Notes under the pieces: model-generated
Seen by the model: the letters and a program-made list of their open reading frames with translations, nothing else
The model's database searches: none
Told to the model about the DNA's origin: nothing
Position numbers and translations under genes: made by a program
In this document: in pieces, positions 56,489 through 64,000 of the stretch
How the letters are laid out: every line of letters starts with the position of its first letter
Position numbering within the stretch: the stretch's first letter is position 1
Source: an uncultured Collinsella sp.
GTDB lineage: Bacteria > Actinomycetota > Coriobacteriia > Coriobacteriales > Coriobacteriaceae
Reading direction: 5' to 3'
NCBI GenBank assembly: GCA_902470815.1
Contig: CABRHS010000003.1
Coordinates: 1 to 64,000 of the forward strand
DNA: 64,000 nt

Positions 56489-57673
56489 ATGCTGAACGCG
56501 ATTGAGATTTCCCCCAAGGTTTGGTGGGTCGGCGGCATCGACTGGAACGAGCGCCTGTTCCACGGCTACACCACCGAACGCGGTATCACGTATAACGCCT
56601 ACCTCATCATGGATGAGAAGGTCACCCTCATCGACACGTGCAAGGCCACGTTCTCCGATGAGCTCGTGCAGCGCATCTCGCAGGTGGTCGACCCCGCCAA
56701 GATCGACGTGGTCATCACCAACCATGTGGAGATGGACCACTCCGGCTCCCTGCCCGTGATCCACAAGATCGCCCCCAATGCGCAGATTTACGCCTCCGCC
56801 GGCGCCGGCGTGAACGAGGTCCGCGCCCACTTCGGCATCGAGGCCACGCCCGTCAAGAGCGGTGACACCCTGTGCATCGGCGAGCGCACGCTCACGTTCA
56901 CGACCACGCCCATGGTGCATTGGCCCGACAACATGGTCACCTACTCCGACGTGGACCAGATCCTGTTCTCCAACGACGCCTTTGGCCAGCACTTCGCGAC
57001 CACCAAGCGCTTTGACGACGAGAACGACCTGTGTGAGCTGTTCAAGCAGGCCAAGAAGTATTACGCGAACATCGTGTGGCCCTATGGCATGCAGGCCCAC
57101 AAGGCCCTCGAGGCGGTCAAGGGCCTGGAGCTCAAGATGATCGCCCCGAGCCACGGCTGCATCTGGCGCTCCCACATCGACGAGATCCTGGAGAAGTACG
57201 AGTCCTGGACCACGTATCAGACGCAGGAGAAGGCCGTGGTGGTGTTCGACTCCATGTGGCACTCCACTGAGGCAATGGCGCGCGAGATCTGCGACGCGTT
57301 CATTGCCGAGGGCATTTCCGCCCAGCTCATCGACGTCAAGAACACGCACATCTCCGACATCATGCTCTATATGTGCGATGCGCGCTACGTTGCCGTGGGC
57401 TCCCCCACGCTCAACTCCAACATGCTGCCCACCGTGGCGAGCTTCCTCACCTACATGCGCGGCCTCTCCCCCAAGAACGAGCAGCGCATCGGCCTGGCGT
57501 TCGGTTCCTACGGCTGGGCGCCGCTCGGCCCCAAGCAGGTGTACGCCGAGCTCGAGAACGCCAAGTTCCAGCTCCCCGTGCCGGTGGTGGCCCAGCAGTG
57601 GATCCCCAGCGAGGAGAACCTCGCCGAGCTGCAGGGCACGGTCCGCAAGATGATCGAGGCCGCCCGCGCGTAA
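56489..57673 (+). CDS. FprA family A-type flavoprotein
   Basis: A 394-aa oxygen- and/or nitric oxide-reducing enzyme with an N-terminal metallo-beta-lactamase domain carrying the diiron site (HVEMDHSG near 82-89, plus later His and Asp in PMVHWPDNMV and FSNDAFGQH) and a C-terminal flavodoxin domain (about 250-390, VVFDSMWHSTEAMA, FMN phosphate loop). In anaerobes it scavenges O2 or NO with electrons from rubredoxin or F420-type donors. It appears monocistronic with its own terminator. Confidence 0.93.
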   Translation: MLNAIEISPKVWWVGGIDWNERLFHGYTTERGITYNAYLIMDEKVTLIDTCKATFSDELVQRISQVVDPAKIDVVITNHVEMDHSGSLPVIHKIAPNAQIYASAGAGVNEVRAHFGIEATPVKSGDTLCIGERTLTFTTTPMVHWPDNMVTYSDVDQILFSNDAFGQHFATTKRFDDENDLCELFKQAKKYYANIVWPYGMQAHKALEAVKGLELKMIAPSHGCIWRSHIDEILEKYESWTTYQTQEKAVVVFDSMWHSTEAMAREICDAFIAEGISAQLIDVKNTHISDIMLYMCDARYVAVGSPTLNSNMLPTVASFLTYMRGLSPKNEQRIGLAFGSYGWAPLGPKQVYAELENAKFQLPVPVVAQQWIPSEENLAELQGTVRKMIEAARA

Positions 57674-57724
57674 GCGGCTGCGCGCAGGCCTCCGGCCGCA
57701 CGCCCCGCGCACAAGATCGCGTCC

Positions 57725-57765
57725 CGCCCGGATCCCGCCCTCATGCGGGGTCCGGGCGAGTTTTT
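57725..57765 (+). terminator. rho-independent terminator of the fprA-like gene
   Basis: CGCCCGGATCCCGC (57725-57738) pairs with GCGGGGTCCGGGCG (57745-57758) with one wobble, followed by AG and T5. Confidence 0.85.
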
Positions 57766-57930
57766 GCTGCGGGGGGTCCCATGGTGCGACGTGGCATCGG
57801 GTCTTGCGCGAGCGCGCCGCGTCGCCCCCGCGCAACCGGTCTCGCCACGCTGTTTTATTGAAGGGCGGGCGGCGGGGGGACCTTCGGTATACAATTCCCG
57901 CATACGTGACTTTGCAGGAAAGGTTTGCCC

Positions 57931-59793
57931 ATGTGCGGATTCGTAGGTTTTACCGGGCATGTCGGGAACGATGAGGCCGTTCTCACCGCGATGATGGACC
58001 GCATCATCCACCGCGGCCCCGACATGGGCGGCATGCATATCGACGGCGGGGTGGCCCTGGGCTTCCGCCGCCTGTCCATCCTCGACCTCACCGAGGCCGG
58101 CGCCCAGCCCATGGGCAACGAGGACGGCTCCGTCTTCATCGTGTTCAACGGCGAGATCTACAACTTCCAGGAGCTTCGCGCCCAGCTCGAGGCCGCGGGG
58201 CACACGTTCCACTGCCATGCCGACACCGAGGTGCTGGTGCATGGCTACGAGGAGTGGGGCGAGGGGCTCGTCGACCGGCTGCGCGGCATGTACGCCTTCG
58301 TGATCCACGATGCAAAGGCCGGCAAGCTGTTCGGCGCGCGCGACATCTTCGGCATCAAACCGTTTTATTACTGCCAGACGGCCGCGGGCGACCTGATGTT
58401 CGGCAGCGAGATCAAGAGTTTCCTGGAGCACCCGGGCTTTGAGAAGGCCGTGAACAAGAAGGCCCTCCGCCCGTACCTCACCATGCAGTTCCCCGCCACC
58501 GAGGAGACCTTCTTCGCGGGCGTGTACAAGCTGCCCGCCGCGCATTGCTTCACCTACGACCTCGCGAGCGGCGAGATGTCGGTGCGCCGCTACTGGGATG
58601 CCGACTTCTCCGATGACGATTCCAAGACCTTCGACCAGTACGTCGAGGAGTGCGATCGCGTGGTCCACGAGAGCGTGGCGGCCCATCGCATCGCCGACGT
58701 CAAGGTGGGCTCCTACCTCTCCGGCGGTGTGGATTCCAGTTACATCGCCGCGTGCCTCATGCCCGATGAGACCTTCTCCGTGGGCTTTGACTACGAGAAC
58801 TACAACGAGACCAATTACGCCGCCGACCTGTCCGAGCGCATCGGCGTGAAGAATTACCGCAAGATGATCAATGCGGACGAGTTCTTCGACATCCTGCCCA
58901 CCATTCAGTACCACACCGATGAGCCCGAGAGCAATCTCTCCACGGTGCCCATCTACTTCCTGGCGCAGCTCGCCTCCGAGCACGTCACGGTGGTGCTGTC
59001 CGGCGAGGGCGCTGACGAGTTGTTCGCGGGCTACCCGTATTACGAGGACGTCCCGTCCGTGGCGCGCTACAAGCGCCTGGTCCCCCGGCCGATTCGCCGC
59101 GCGCTCGGCAGCTTCGTTGCTGGCAAGCCGTACTTCAAGGGCAGGAACTTCCTGCTCAAGGGCGCCGAGATGCCCGAGAAATGGTTCACCGGCCAGGCGT
59201 TCATCTATCGCAGCGACGAGATCGACCAGATCGTCAAGCCCGAGTACGCGGGCGGCCCCGACGCCTTCGAGCTGTGCGCGCCCATCTACGAGCGCGGCAA
59301 GGATTTTTGCGACGTCTCCCGCCGTCAGTTCCTCGACATGAACATGTGGCTGCCGAGCGACATCCTGCTCAAGGCCGACAAGATGTCGATGGCGCACTCC
59401 CTCGAGCTTCGCGTGCCCTTCCTGGACAAGAAGGTCATGGAGTTCGCCCAGCACATTCCGGTCAAGTACCGTGTGAACGAGAACGGCAACAAGCAGGTGC
59501 TCCGCCATGCCGCCAACCGCATCCTGCCGGACGAGTGGGCCACGCGCCCCAAGGTGGGCTTCCCGGTCCCGCTCAAATTCTGGCTGCGCGAGCAGAAGTA
59601 TTACGACTACGTCAAGGATTACTTCACCGCTCCGTGGGCGGCCGAGTTCTTCGAGACGGACAAAATCATGCAGCTGCTCGACGACCATTTCGAGGGCCGC
59701 GCCTCCAACCAGACCAAGATCTACGCGGTGCTCACGTTCCTCATTTGGTACAAGCGCTACTTCATCGACGAGAAGGCGCCGGCCGCGGCGTAG
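57931..59793 (+). CDS. asnB: asparagine synthase (glutamine-hydrolysing)
   Basis: Makes asparagine from aspartate, ATP and glutamine. The 620-aa protein has the Ntn amidase domain with the catalytic Cys2 (MCGFVGF) and a C-terminal synthase domain with the PP-loop YLSGGVDSSY (about 264-273). The ATG at 57931 is the only start that leaves Cys at position 2; AGGAAAGG is upstream. A terminator follows before murE. Confidence 0.95.
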   Translation: MCGFVGFTGHVGNDEAVLTAMMDRIIHRGPDMGGMHIDGGVALGFRRLSILDLTEAGAQPMGNEDGSVFIVFNGEIYNFQELRAQLEAAGHTFHCHADTEVLVHGYEEWGEGLVDRLRGMYAFVIHDAKAGKLFGARDIFGIKPFYYCQTAAGDLMFGSEIKSFLEHPGFEKAVNKKALRPYLTMQFPATEETFFAGVYKLPAAHCFTYDLASGEMSVRRYWDADFSDDDSKTFDQYVEECDRVVHESVAAHRIADVKVGSYLSGGVDSSYIAACLMPDETFSVGFDYENYNETNYAADLSERIGVKNYRKMINADEFFDILPTIQYHTDEPESNLSTVPIYFLAQLASEHVTVVLSGEGADELFAGYPYYEDVPSVARYKRLVPRPIRRALGSFVAGKPYFKGRNFLLKGAEMPEKWFTGQAFIYRSDEIDQIVKPEYAGGPDAFELCAPIYERGKDFCDVSRRQFLDMNMWLPSDILLKADKMSMAHSLELRVPFLDKKVMEFAQHIPVKYRVNENGNKQVLRHAANRILPDEWATRPKVGFPVPLKFWLREQKYYDYVKDYFTAPWAAEFFETDKIMQLLDDHFEGRASNQTKIYAVLTFLIWYKRYFIDEKAPAAA

Positions 59794-59821
59794 GGCGCTC
59801 GCGCGAGGTTCGAAATCCACT

Positions 59822-59855
59822 GCGGGCGGGGTGCTTGCGCCCTGCCCGCCTTTTC
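59822..59855 (+). terminator. rho-independent terminator of asnB
   Basis: GCGGGCGGGG pairs with CCCTGCCCGC (one wobble) around an 8-nt loop, followed by CTTTTC. It lies directly before the murE ribosome-binding site. Confidence 0.7.
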
Positions 59856-59869
59856 CATGGGAGGGCCAT

Positions 59870-61447
59870 ATGCCCGATGACAAGAAGACCTGCACGCTTT
59901 CCGAGCTGATCGACGTGCTGGCGGCGGCCGGTGTCTCCGCGCGCGTGCTGGGCGATGCCGGGTGCCGGATCGAGGGCATGGCGATCGACTCGCGCGAGGT
60001 GTCCGCGGGCAACCTGTTCGTGTGCAAGGGCGCCGGCTTCACGCCTGCGTTTCTTGCCGGCGCCGTGCGCGCCGGGGCCGCCGCCTATATGTGCGAGGGC
60101 GTGGGGGAGCAGCTGAGCGTCCCCTCCGGCCTGGTGTCGGTCGCCGCCGTCACCCCGGCGCTCGTGGTATCCGATGTGCGCCGCGCCATGGCGGTCGTGG
60201 CCCCGGTGGTCTACGGCCATCCGGAGGACGGCCTGCACGTGGTGGGAATCACGGGCACCAAGGGCAAATCCACCGTCGCGTACATGTTGCGGTCGATCCT
60301 GACGGCCGCGGGCCGAGAGCCCTCCATCTTGGGGTCGATCGACACCGACGACGGCGTGGTGCGCTACGAGAGCCATAACACCACGCCCGAGGCGCCCGAC
60401 GTGTGGCGCCATCTCCGCAATACCGTCGACGCGGGGCGCGACGCCATGGTGATGGAGGTGTCGAGCCAGGGCCTCAAGTACGACCGCGTGCTGGGCCTGC
60501 CGTTCGAGCTCGGCTGCTTCCTGAACATCGGGCGCGACCACATCTCGGGCGTCGAGCACCCGGATTTCGAGGACTACTTCGCCTCCAAGCTGCGCATCTT
60601 CAACCAGTGCGAGGTTGCCGTGGTGAACTTGCGGACCGACCATGTGGAACGGGTGCTGGACGCCGCCAAGGCCGCCCCGTGCGTCGCGACATTCGCGGTC
60701 GAGTCCCGCGGGATCGGCGAGGACGCGTTGCCGATCGATCCGCTGTTCACCGCCTCCGACGTTGCCCAGCTCGCCACGGGCGGGTTGTCGTTCACCGTGC
60801 GCGAGCGCACCGCCGCGGGTGACATCGCGTGCGAGGAGCGCGTCGAGTTGGGCATGCCGGGGCTCTTCAACGTGGACAACGCGTTGGCCGCCGTGGCCAT
60901 GGCGCGTCTATTGGGCGTGGGGTACGATGCGATTCGGTCCGGCCTCGCCAAGATTCGCGTGCCCGGCCGCATGGAGCTCATGTCGTCGTCCGACGGGCAC
61001 GTGCTGGCCATCGTGGACTACGCCCACAACGAGCTCTCCTTCGAGACGCTCTTCAAATCGGTCAAGGCCGAGTACCCCGACCGTCGCGTGATCGCCCTGT
61101 TCGGCGCGCCCGGCGGCAAGGCGCATGAGCGCCGCGAGGCGTTGCCGCGCGTCGCCGGCGCCTATGCCGATCATATCGTGTACACCGAGGAGGACCCGGC
61201 GCACGACTCCGTGGAGGACATCTGCGCCGAGCTCGTCGCGAACACGCCGGAGGGCGTTTCGCACGAGGTGATCGTCGACCGCGAGATGGCGGTCGCGGAG
61301 GTCCTCAACCGGGCGCTGGCCGATTGCGAGCGCTCCGTGGTGCTCCTGCTCGCCAAGGGCGATGAGACCCGCCAGCACCGTGGGGACGAATACCCCGAGG
61401 TCAAGAGCGACCTCGCCATCGCGCGCGAGGTCCTGCAGGGAAAGTAG
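59870..61447 (+). CDS. murE: UDP-MurNAc-tripeptide synthetase (MurE-like Mur ligase)
   Basis: Adds the third amino acid to the peptidoglycan stem peptide. The 525-aa ligase has the P-loop GITGTKGKST (about 125-134), SHNTTPEAP, the central-domain MEVSSQGLKYDR, and the C-terminal domain with YTEEDPAHDSVEDI and GKGDETRQH. The amino-acid-specificity motif is EDPA, not the DNPR of diaminopimelate enzymes, so the third residue is probably lysine or ornithine. It is not beside other mur genes. Strong RBS GGGAGGG. Confidence 0.9.
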   Translation: MPDDKKTCTLSELIDVLAAAGVSARVLGDAGCRIEGMAIDSREVSAGNLFVCKGAGFTPAFLAGAVRAGAAAYMCEGVGEQLSVPSGLVSVAAVTPALVVSDVRRAMAVVAPVVYGHPEDGLHVVGITGTKGKSTVAYMLRSILTAAGREPSILGSIDTDDGVVRYESHNTTPEAPDVWRHLRNTVDAGRDAMVMEVSSQGLKYDRVLGLPFELGCFLNIGRDHISGVEHPDFEDYFASKLRIFNQCEVAVVNLRTDHVERVLDAAKAAPCVATFAVESRGIGEDALPIDPLFTASDVAQLATGGLSFTVRERTAAGDIACEERVELGMPGLFNVDNALAAVAMARLLGVGYDAIRSGLAKIRVPGRMELMSSSDGHVLAIVDYAHNELSFETLFKSVKAEYPDRRVIALFGAPGGKAHERREALPRVAGAYADHIVYTEEDPAHDSVEDICAELVANTPEGVSHEVIVDREMAVAEVLNRALADCERSVVLLLAKGDETRQHRGDEYPEVKSDLAIAREVLQGK

Positions 61448-61533
61448 GGAGCCCTCGGCGCAAACGCGCGCCGCGCGGCCGGATAGGGTCGTACAATCAC
61501 ATCAGCGTCTGCAACACCGTGAGAGAGGGTCCC

Positions 61534-62751
61534 ATGATGACCGAGAGCACCCCCGTTCAGTCTTCCGCCGCACCCGCGAAGGTGTACTACACCAATCTGC
61601 GCACGCACGGTCGCGAGAGCCAGCTCGACAAGCTCAAGCGCCTCATCCGCCGCGCCGGTATCGATCAGATCGACTTCGACAACAAGTTCGTCGCCATCAA
61701 GATCCATTTCGGCGAACTGGGCAACCTGTCCTTCCTGCGCCCCAATTACGCCCGCGCCGTCGCGGACGTGGTCAAGGAGCTGGGAGGCAAGCCCTTCCTC
61801 ACCGACTGCAACACCCTGTACGTGGGGAGCCGCAAAAACGCGCTCGAGCACATCGACTGCGCCTACCAGAACGGGTTCACGCCGTATGCCACCGGCTGCC
61901 AGGTGATCATCGCCGACGGCCTCAAGGGCACCGACGAGACTCTCGTCCCGGTCAAGAACGGCGAGTACGTGCGCGAGGCAAAGATCGGCCACGCCCTCAT
62001 GGATGCCGACATCGTGATCTCGCTCACGCATTTCAAGGGGCATGAGCAGGCCGGTTTCGGCGGCTGCATGAAGAACCTCGGCATGGGCGGCGGCAGTCGC
62101 GCCGGCAAGATGGAGCAGCACGCGGCGGGCAAGCCGAGCGTGACGTCCGACCTGTGCATAGGCTGCCATGCCTGCGAGCGCATCTGCGCGCATGGCGCCG
62201 TGGGCTTCCCCTCCGTCCGCGAGCGCACCCTCAAGAACGGCAAGACGGTCGAGACCGCCGTGGCGCGCATCGACCACGGCCGCTGCGTGGGTTGCGGTCG
62301 TTGCATAGGCGCGTGCAACCAGGATGCCATCGAGCCCGACTACGACACCGCGGCCGATGTGCTCAATTACAAGATCGCCGAGTACACCCAGGCTATCGTG
62401 CAGGACCGCCCGCACTTCCACATCTCGCTGGCAATCGACGTGAGCCCGAACTGCGACTGCCATGCCGAGAACGATACGCCCATCGTGCCGGATATCGGCA
62501 TGTTCGCGAGCTTCGACCCGGTGGCGATCGACCAGGCCTGCATCGATGCGGCGCTCAGGATGCCCGCCATGCCCAACACCGAGCTCACCGAGATGCGTGA
62601 CAAGCTGGAGGCGGCGGGCGGCGTGCCTGAGCATTGCGCGCACGACCACTTCAACATGACCCATCCCGACACCAACTGGCGCTCCATGATCGAGCACGGG
62701 GTCAAGATAGGGCTCGGCACGAGCGATTACGAGCTGATCGAGGTCAAGTAG
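61534..62751 (+). CDS. DUF362 domain 4Fe-4S protein
   Basis: A 405-aa protein with an N-terminal DUF362 domain (IHFGELGNLSFLRP, ISLTHFKGH) and two [4Fe-4S] clusters of the ferredoxin type: CIGCHACERICA (about 208-219) and CVGCGRCIGACNQ (about 250-262). The C-terminus continues with DUF362 sequence, including the CDCHAENDTP segment. It is probably an electron-transfer protein of anaerobic metabolism. ATG 61534 follows GAGAGAGGG. Partner unknown. Confidence 0.9.
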   Translation: MMTESTPVQSSAAPAKVYYTNLRTHGRESQLDKLKRLIRRAGIDQIDFDNKFVAIKIHFGELGNLSFLRPNYARAVADVVKELGGKPFLTDCNTLYVGSRKNALEHIDCAYQNGFTPYATGCQVIIADGLKGTDETLVPVKNGEYVREAKIGHALMDADIVISLTHFKGHEQAGFGGCMKNLGMGGGSRAGKMEQHAAGKPSVTSDLCIGCHACERICAHGAVGFPSVRERTLKNGKTVETAVARIDHGRCVGCGRCIGACNQDAIEPDYDTAADVLNYKIAEYTQAIVQDRPHFHISLAIDVSPNCDCHAENDTPIVPDIGMFASFDPVAIDQACIDAALRMPAMPNTELTEMRDKLEAAGGVPEHCAHDHFNMTHPDTNWRSMIEHGVKIGLGTSDYELIEVK

Positions 62752-62764
62752 GGCCCGTCCTTGG

Positions 62765-62800
62765 CAGGGGATCGCACGCGAATCGTGCGATTCCCCTGTT
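62765..62800 (+). terminator. hairpin after the DUF362 gene
   Basis: CAGGGGATCGCACG pairs with CGTGCGATTCCCCTG with one bulge, around a 5-nt loop; TT and an AT-rich stretch follow. Confidence 0.65.
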
Positions 62801-62833
62801 CATATAGGGAAATCACGTGCGCCCCGCCCCTTC

Positions 62834-62842
62834 TGGTATAGT
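62834..62842 (+). promoter_or_regulatory. extended -10 promoter of the hemolysin III gene
   Basis: TG-G-TATAGT is an extended -10 about 40 bp before the ATG at 62883. Confidence 0.5.
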
Positions 62843-62882
62843 TCTGAGCCGTACACCTATTTTGGGAGGCCGATCAGACCAC

Positions 62883-63707
62883 ATGCCTGACGCGAGTGAC
62901 AGTCCTTTGCCGCGACCCGATGTCGCGGCCGCCCCTGTTCCCATAGCGCGCGCCGACGCGGCAACGCGGGCGCAGCGCTTGCTTCAAGCTGCCGGATCGG
63001 GCGCCAAGGGCGCCATGGCGACGGTCGGCGCCCCCGTCAAGGCGGCGGCGCGAGCGGTCAAGCGCCATATCCCGCCTCAGTACACGATCGGCGAGGAGAT
63101 CGCGAACTCCATCACGCACGGCATCGGCGCGGTGCTCGCCGTCGCGGCTCTCGTGGTGATGATCGTCAAGGCGGCGATCGCCGGGGCGCATCCCGCGTCG
63201 CTCGCCAGCGCCATCATCTTCGGCGTCGCCCTCATCCTCGAGTACCTCGCCTCCACGCTGTATCACGCCATCGCGCCCGCGGCTGCCAAACGCGTGTTTC
63301 GCATCATCGACCACAGCTGCATCTACGTGCTCATCGCGGGCACCTACACCCCGTTCTGCCTCATTACCTTGGCGGACACGGGCGGCATACCGCTGTGCAT
63401 AGCCGTTTGGGTCCTCGCCATTTCGGGCGTTCTGTTCGAGGCTTTCATGCGCGAGCGCCAGCCCCATTGGCTGACTGCCGTCATGTACGTGGCGATGGGA
63501 TGGCTCGTGGTGTTCCGCCTGCCCCAGCTCATCGCGGCGCTCCATCCCACGGCTCTCATCCTGCTCGCCGTCGGGGGCGTCTGCTACACCATCGGCGCGG
63601 CCTTCTACGTTCTCAAAAAGATCCGGTACATGCACACGGTCTTTCACGTGTGGGTGCTCGCCGGCAGCATCCTGCAGTTCTTGGCGGTGGTCCTCTTCGT
63701 GATCTAA
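62883..63707 (+). CDS. hemolysin III family membrane protein
   Basis: A 274-aa seven-helix membrane protein of the PAQR/hemolysin III (YqfA) family. Family motifs are EEIANSITHGIGAV (about 74-87), YHAIAP and the IIDHSCIYVLIAGTYTPF segment (about 142-159), and a His in HTVFHVWVLAG near the end, which together form the predicted zinc site. The N-terminal 65 residues are an Ala/Pro/Arg-rich cytoplasmic extension. Despite the name it is not shown to lyse cells; it may act in membrane homeostasis. Confidence 0.92.
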   Translation: MPDASDSPLPRPDVAAAPVPIARADAATRAQRLLQAAGSGAKGAMATVGAPVKAAARAVKRHIPPQYTIGEEIANSITHGIGAVLAVAALVVMIVKAAIAGAHPASLASAIIFGVALILEYLASTLYHAIAPAAAKRVFRIIDHSCIYVLIAGTYTPFCLITLADTGGIPLCIAVWVLAISGVLFEAFMRERQPHWLTAVMYVAMGWLVVFRLPQLIAALHPTALILLAVGGVCYTIGAAFYVLKKIRYMHTVFHVWVLAGSILQFLAVVLFVI

Positions 63708-63727
63708 CGCCGTCGCGTGACGGGCCG

Positions 63728-63841
63728 GATGTGTAATTGGGGTCGGGTGCAAATTACACATCGGCCTGGACGCTTCGTGCGATGTGTAATCCGCACCCGG
63801 CCCCAATTGCACATCCGCACCCGACCCCAATCGCGCATCGC
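63728..63841. repeat. cluster of dispersed intergenic hairpin repeats
   Basis: Unit one (63728-63762) has 11-bp perfect arms GATGTGTAATT/AATTACACATC around a core ATTGGGGTCGGGTGC. Two inverted, partly overlapping units follow (63779-63841): GATGTGTAAT with ATTGCACATC, and GCGATGTG with CGCATCGC. The core is the same as in the repeat at 39714-39746. Confidence 0.7.
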
Positions 63842-63881
63842 ATCCACCGCAGGTCTACCCAGGAGGTTTGAAACCGTCCCC

Positions 63882-64000
63882 ATGGACATCACCATCAGTA
63901 TCATCACCACGCTCGTTCTCACCATCGTCAACGGCTACTTCTCCATGTCCGAGATGGCCCTCACCACGGCCAAGCGCGCCGTCCTCGACCATGAGGCGGA
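63882..64000 (+). CDS. CNNM/CBS-domain (HlyC/CorC) family protein, 5' end
   Basis: Only the first 39 codons are in the window. They read MDITISIITTLVLTIVNGYF followed by SMSEMALTTAKRAVLDHEA. This hydrophobic N-terminus with the SExAL(T/S) pattern is typical of the CNNM domain of the HlyC/CorC hemolysin-like transporters, implicated in Mg2+ or other divalent cation movement. The ATG at 63882 follows AGGAGG. Partial at the right edge of the window. Confidence 0.75.
   Translation, partial: MDITISIITTLVLTIVNGYFSMSEMALTTAKRAVLDHEA

Overview
The window is 64 kb of high-GC chromosomal DNA, densely packed with genes on both strands. Start codons are a mix of ATG, GTG and TTG, and many genes overlap by ATGA or GTGA. 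The gene content points to an anaerobic or microaerophilic host-associated monoderm actinobacterium: a Tad/Flp pilus locus without a secretin gene, an FprA-type oxygen-reducing flavoprotein, a DUF362 ferredoxin-like protein, a Tat/LPXTG surface phosphoesterase, HAIR-like heat-shock control, and a MurE whose specificity motif is not the diaminopimelate type. Class Coriobacteriia, probably near Collinsella, is my best inference; no rRNA or marker tree is available here to prove it.

Layout. 0.2-5.9 kb: pyruvate kinase (minus), divergent from a Ca2+-type P-ATPase, then the ribosome GTPase rsgA. 6.2-15.8 kb: a continuous 12-gene Tad pilus operon (cpaB, tadZ/cpaE, cpaF, tadB, tadC, flp pilin, an exported unknown, a pilin-like protein, two TadE-like and one TadG-like proteins, and a DUF192 protein). 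15.9 kb: tRNA-Phe with its own promoter and terminator. 16.1-23.4 kb: a GH5-like glycosidase, rsmI, a membrane protein, then metG-rsmA-tatD and two small membrane proteins. 23.5-28.5 kb: a zinc-dependent phospholipase C family protein (minus), divergent from an amino-acid ABC operon (ATPase-binding protein-permease-permease) ending with a cytidylate-kinase-like gene. 28.5-31 kb: hsp20 behind a HAIR-like operator, and a YtcJ-type amidohydrolase. 31-36.3 kb: a WalJ-like hydrolase (minus), divergent from tilS-hpt-ftsH. 36.3-39.7 kb: a YjdF-like membrane protein behind a repeat-rich leader, a PHP phosphatase and a membrane-anchored lipase-like protein. 39.7-46.1 kb: rlmD (minus), divergent from a second amino-acid ABC operon with a candidate operator, then a large TPR protein of unknown function. 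46.3-51.2 kb: an EF-G paralogue and a cell-wall-anchored metallophosphoesterase. 51.2-55.7 kb: a gene-poor 650-bp stretch with palindromes, then nrdB and nrdA facing away from each other across a region with two NrdR-like boxes. 55.8-64 kb: an orphan double-HTH protein, fprA, asnB, murE, a DUF362 protein, a hemolysin III family protein, an intergenic repeat cluster and the start of a CNNM/CBS-type gene.

Most of the window is ordinary housekeeping. The more unusual signals are: a shared Ala at the predicted -1 position in four Tad pilin-like proteins; a GH5-like enzyme lacking the acid/base Glu; divergent nrdA/nrdB with NrdR boxes 31 bp apart; a HAIR-like operator at hsp20; a dispersed intergenic hairpin with compensatory base changes; palindromic TATGAAC elements; and a possible structured leader ahead of the YjdF-like gene. 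I did not find a convincing entirely new multi-gene system.
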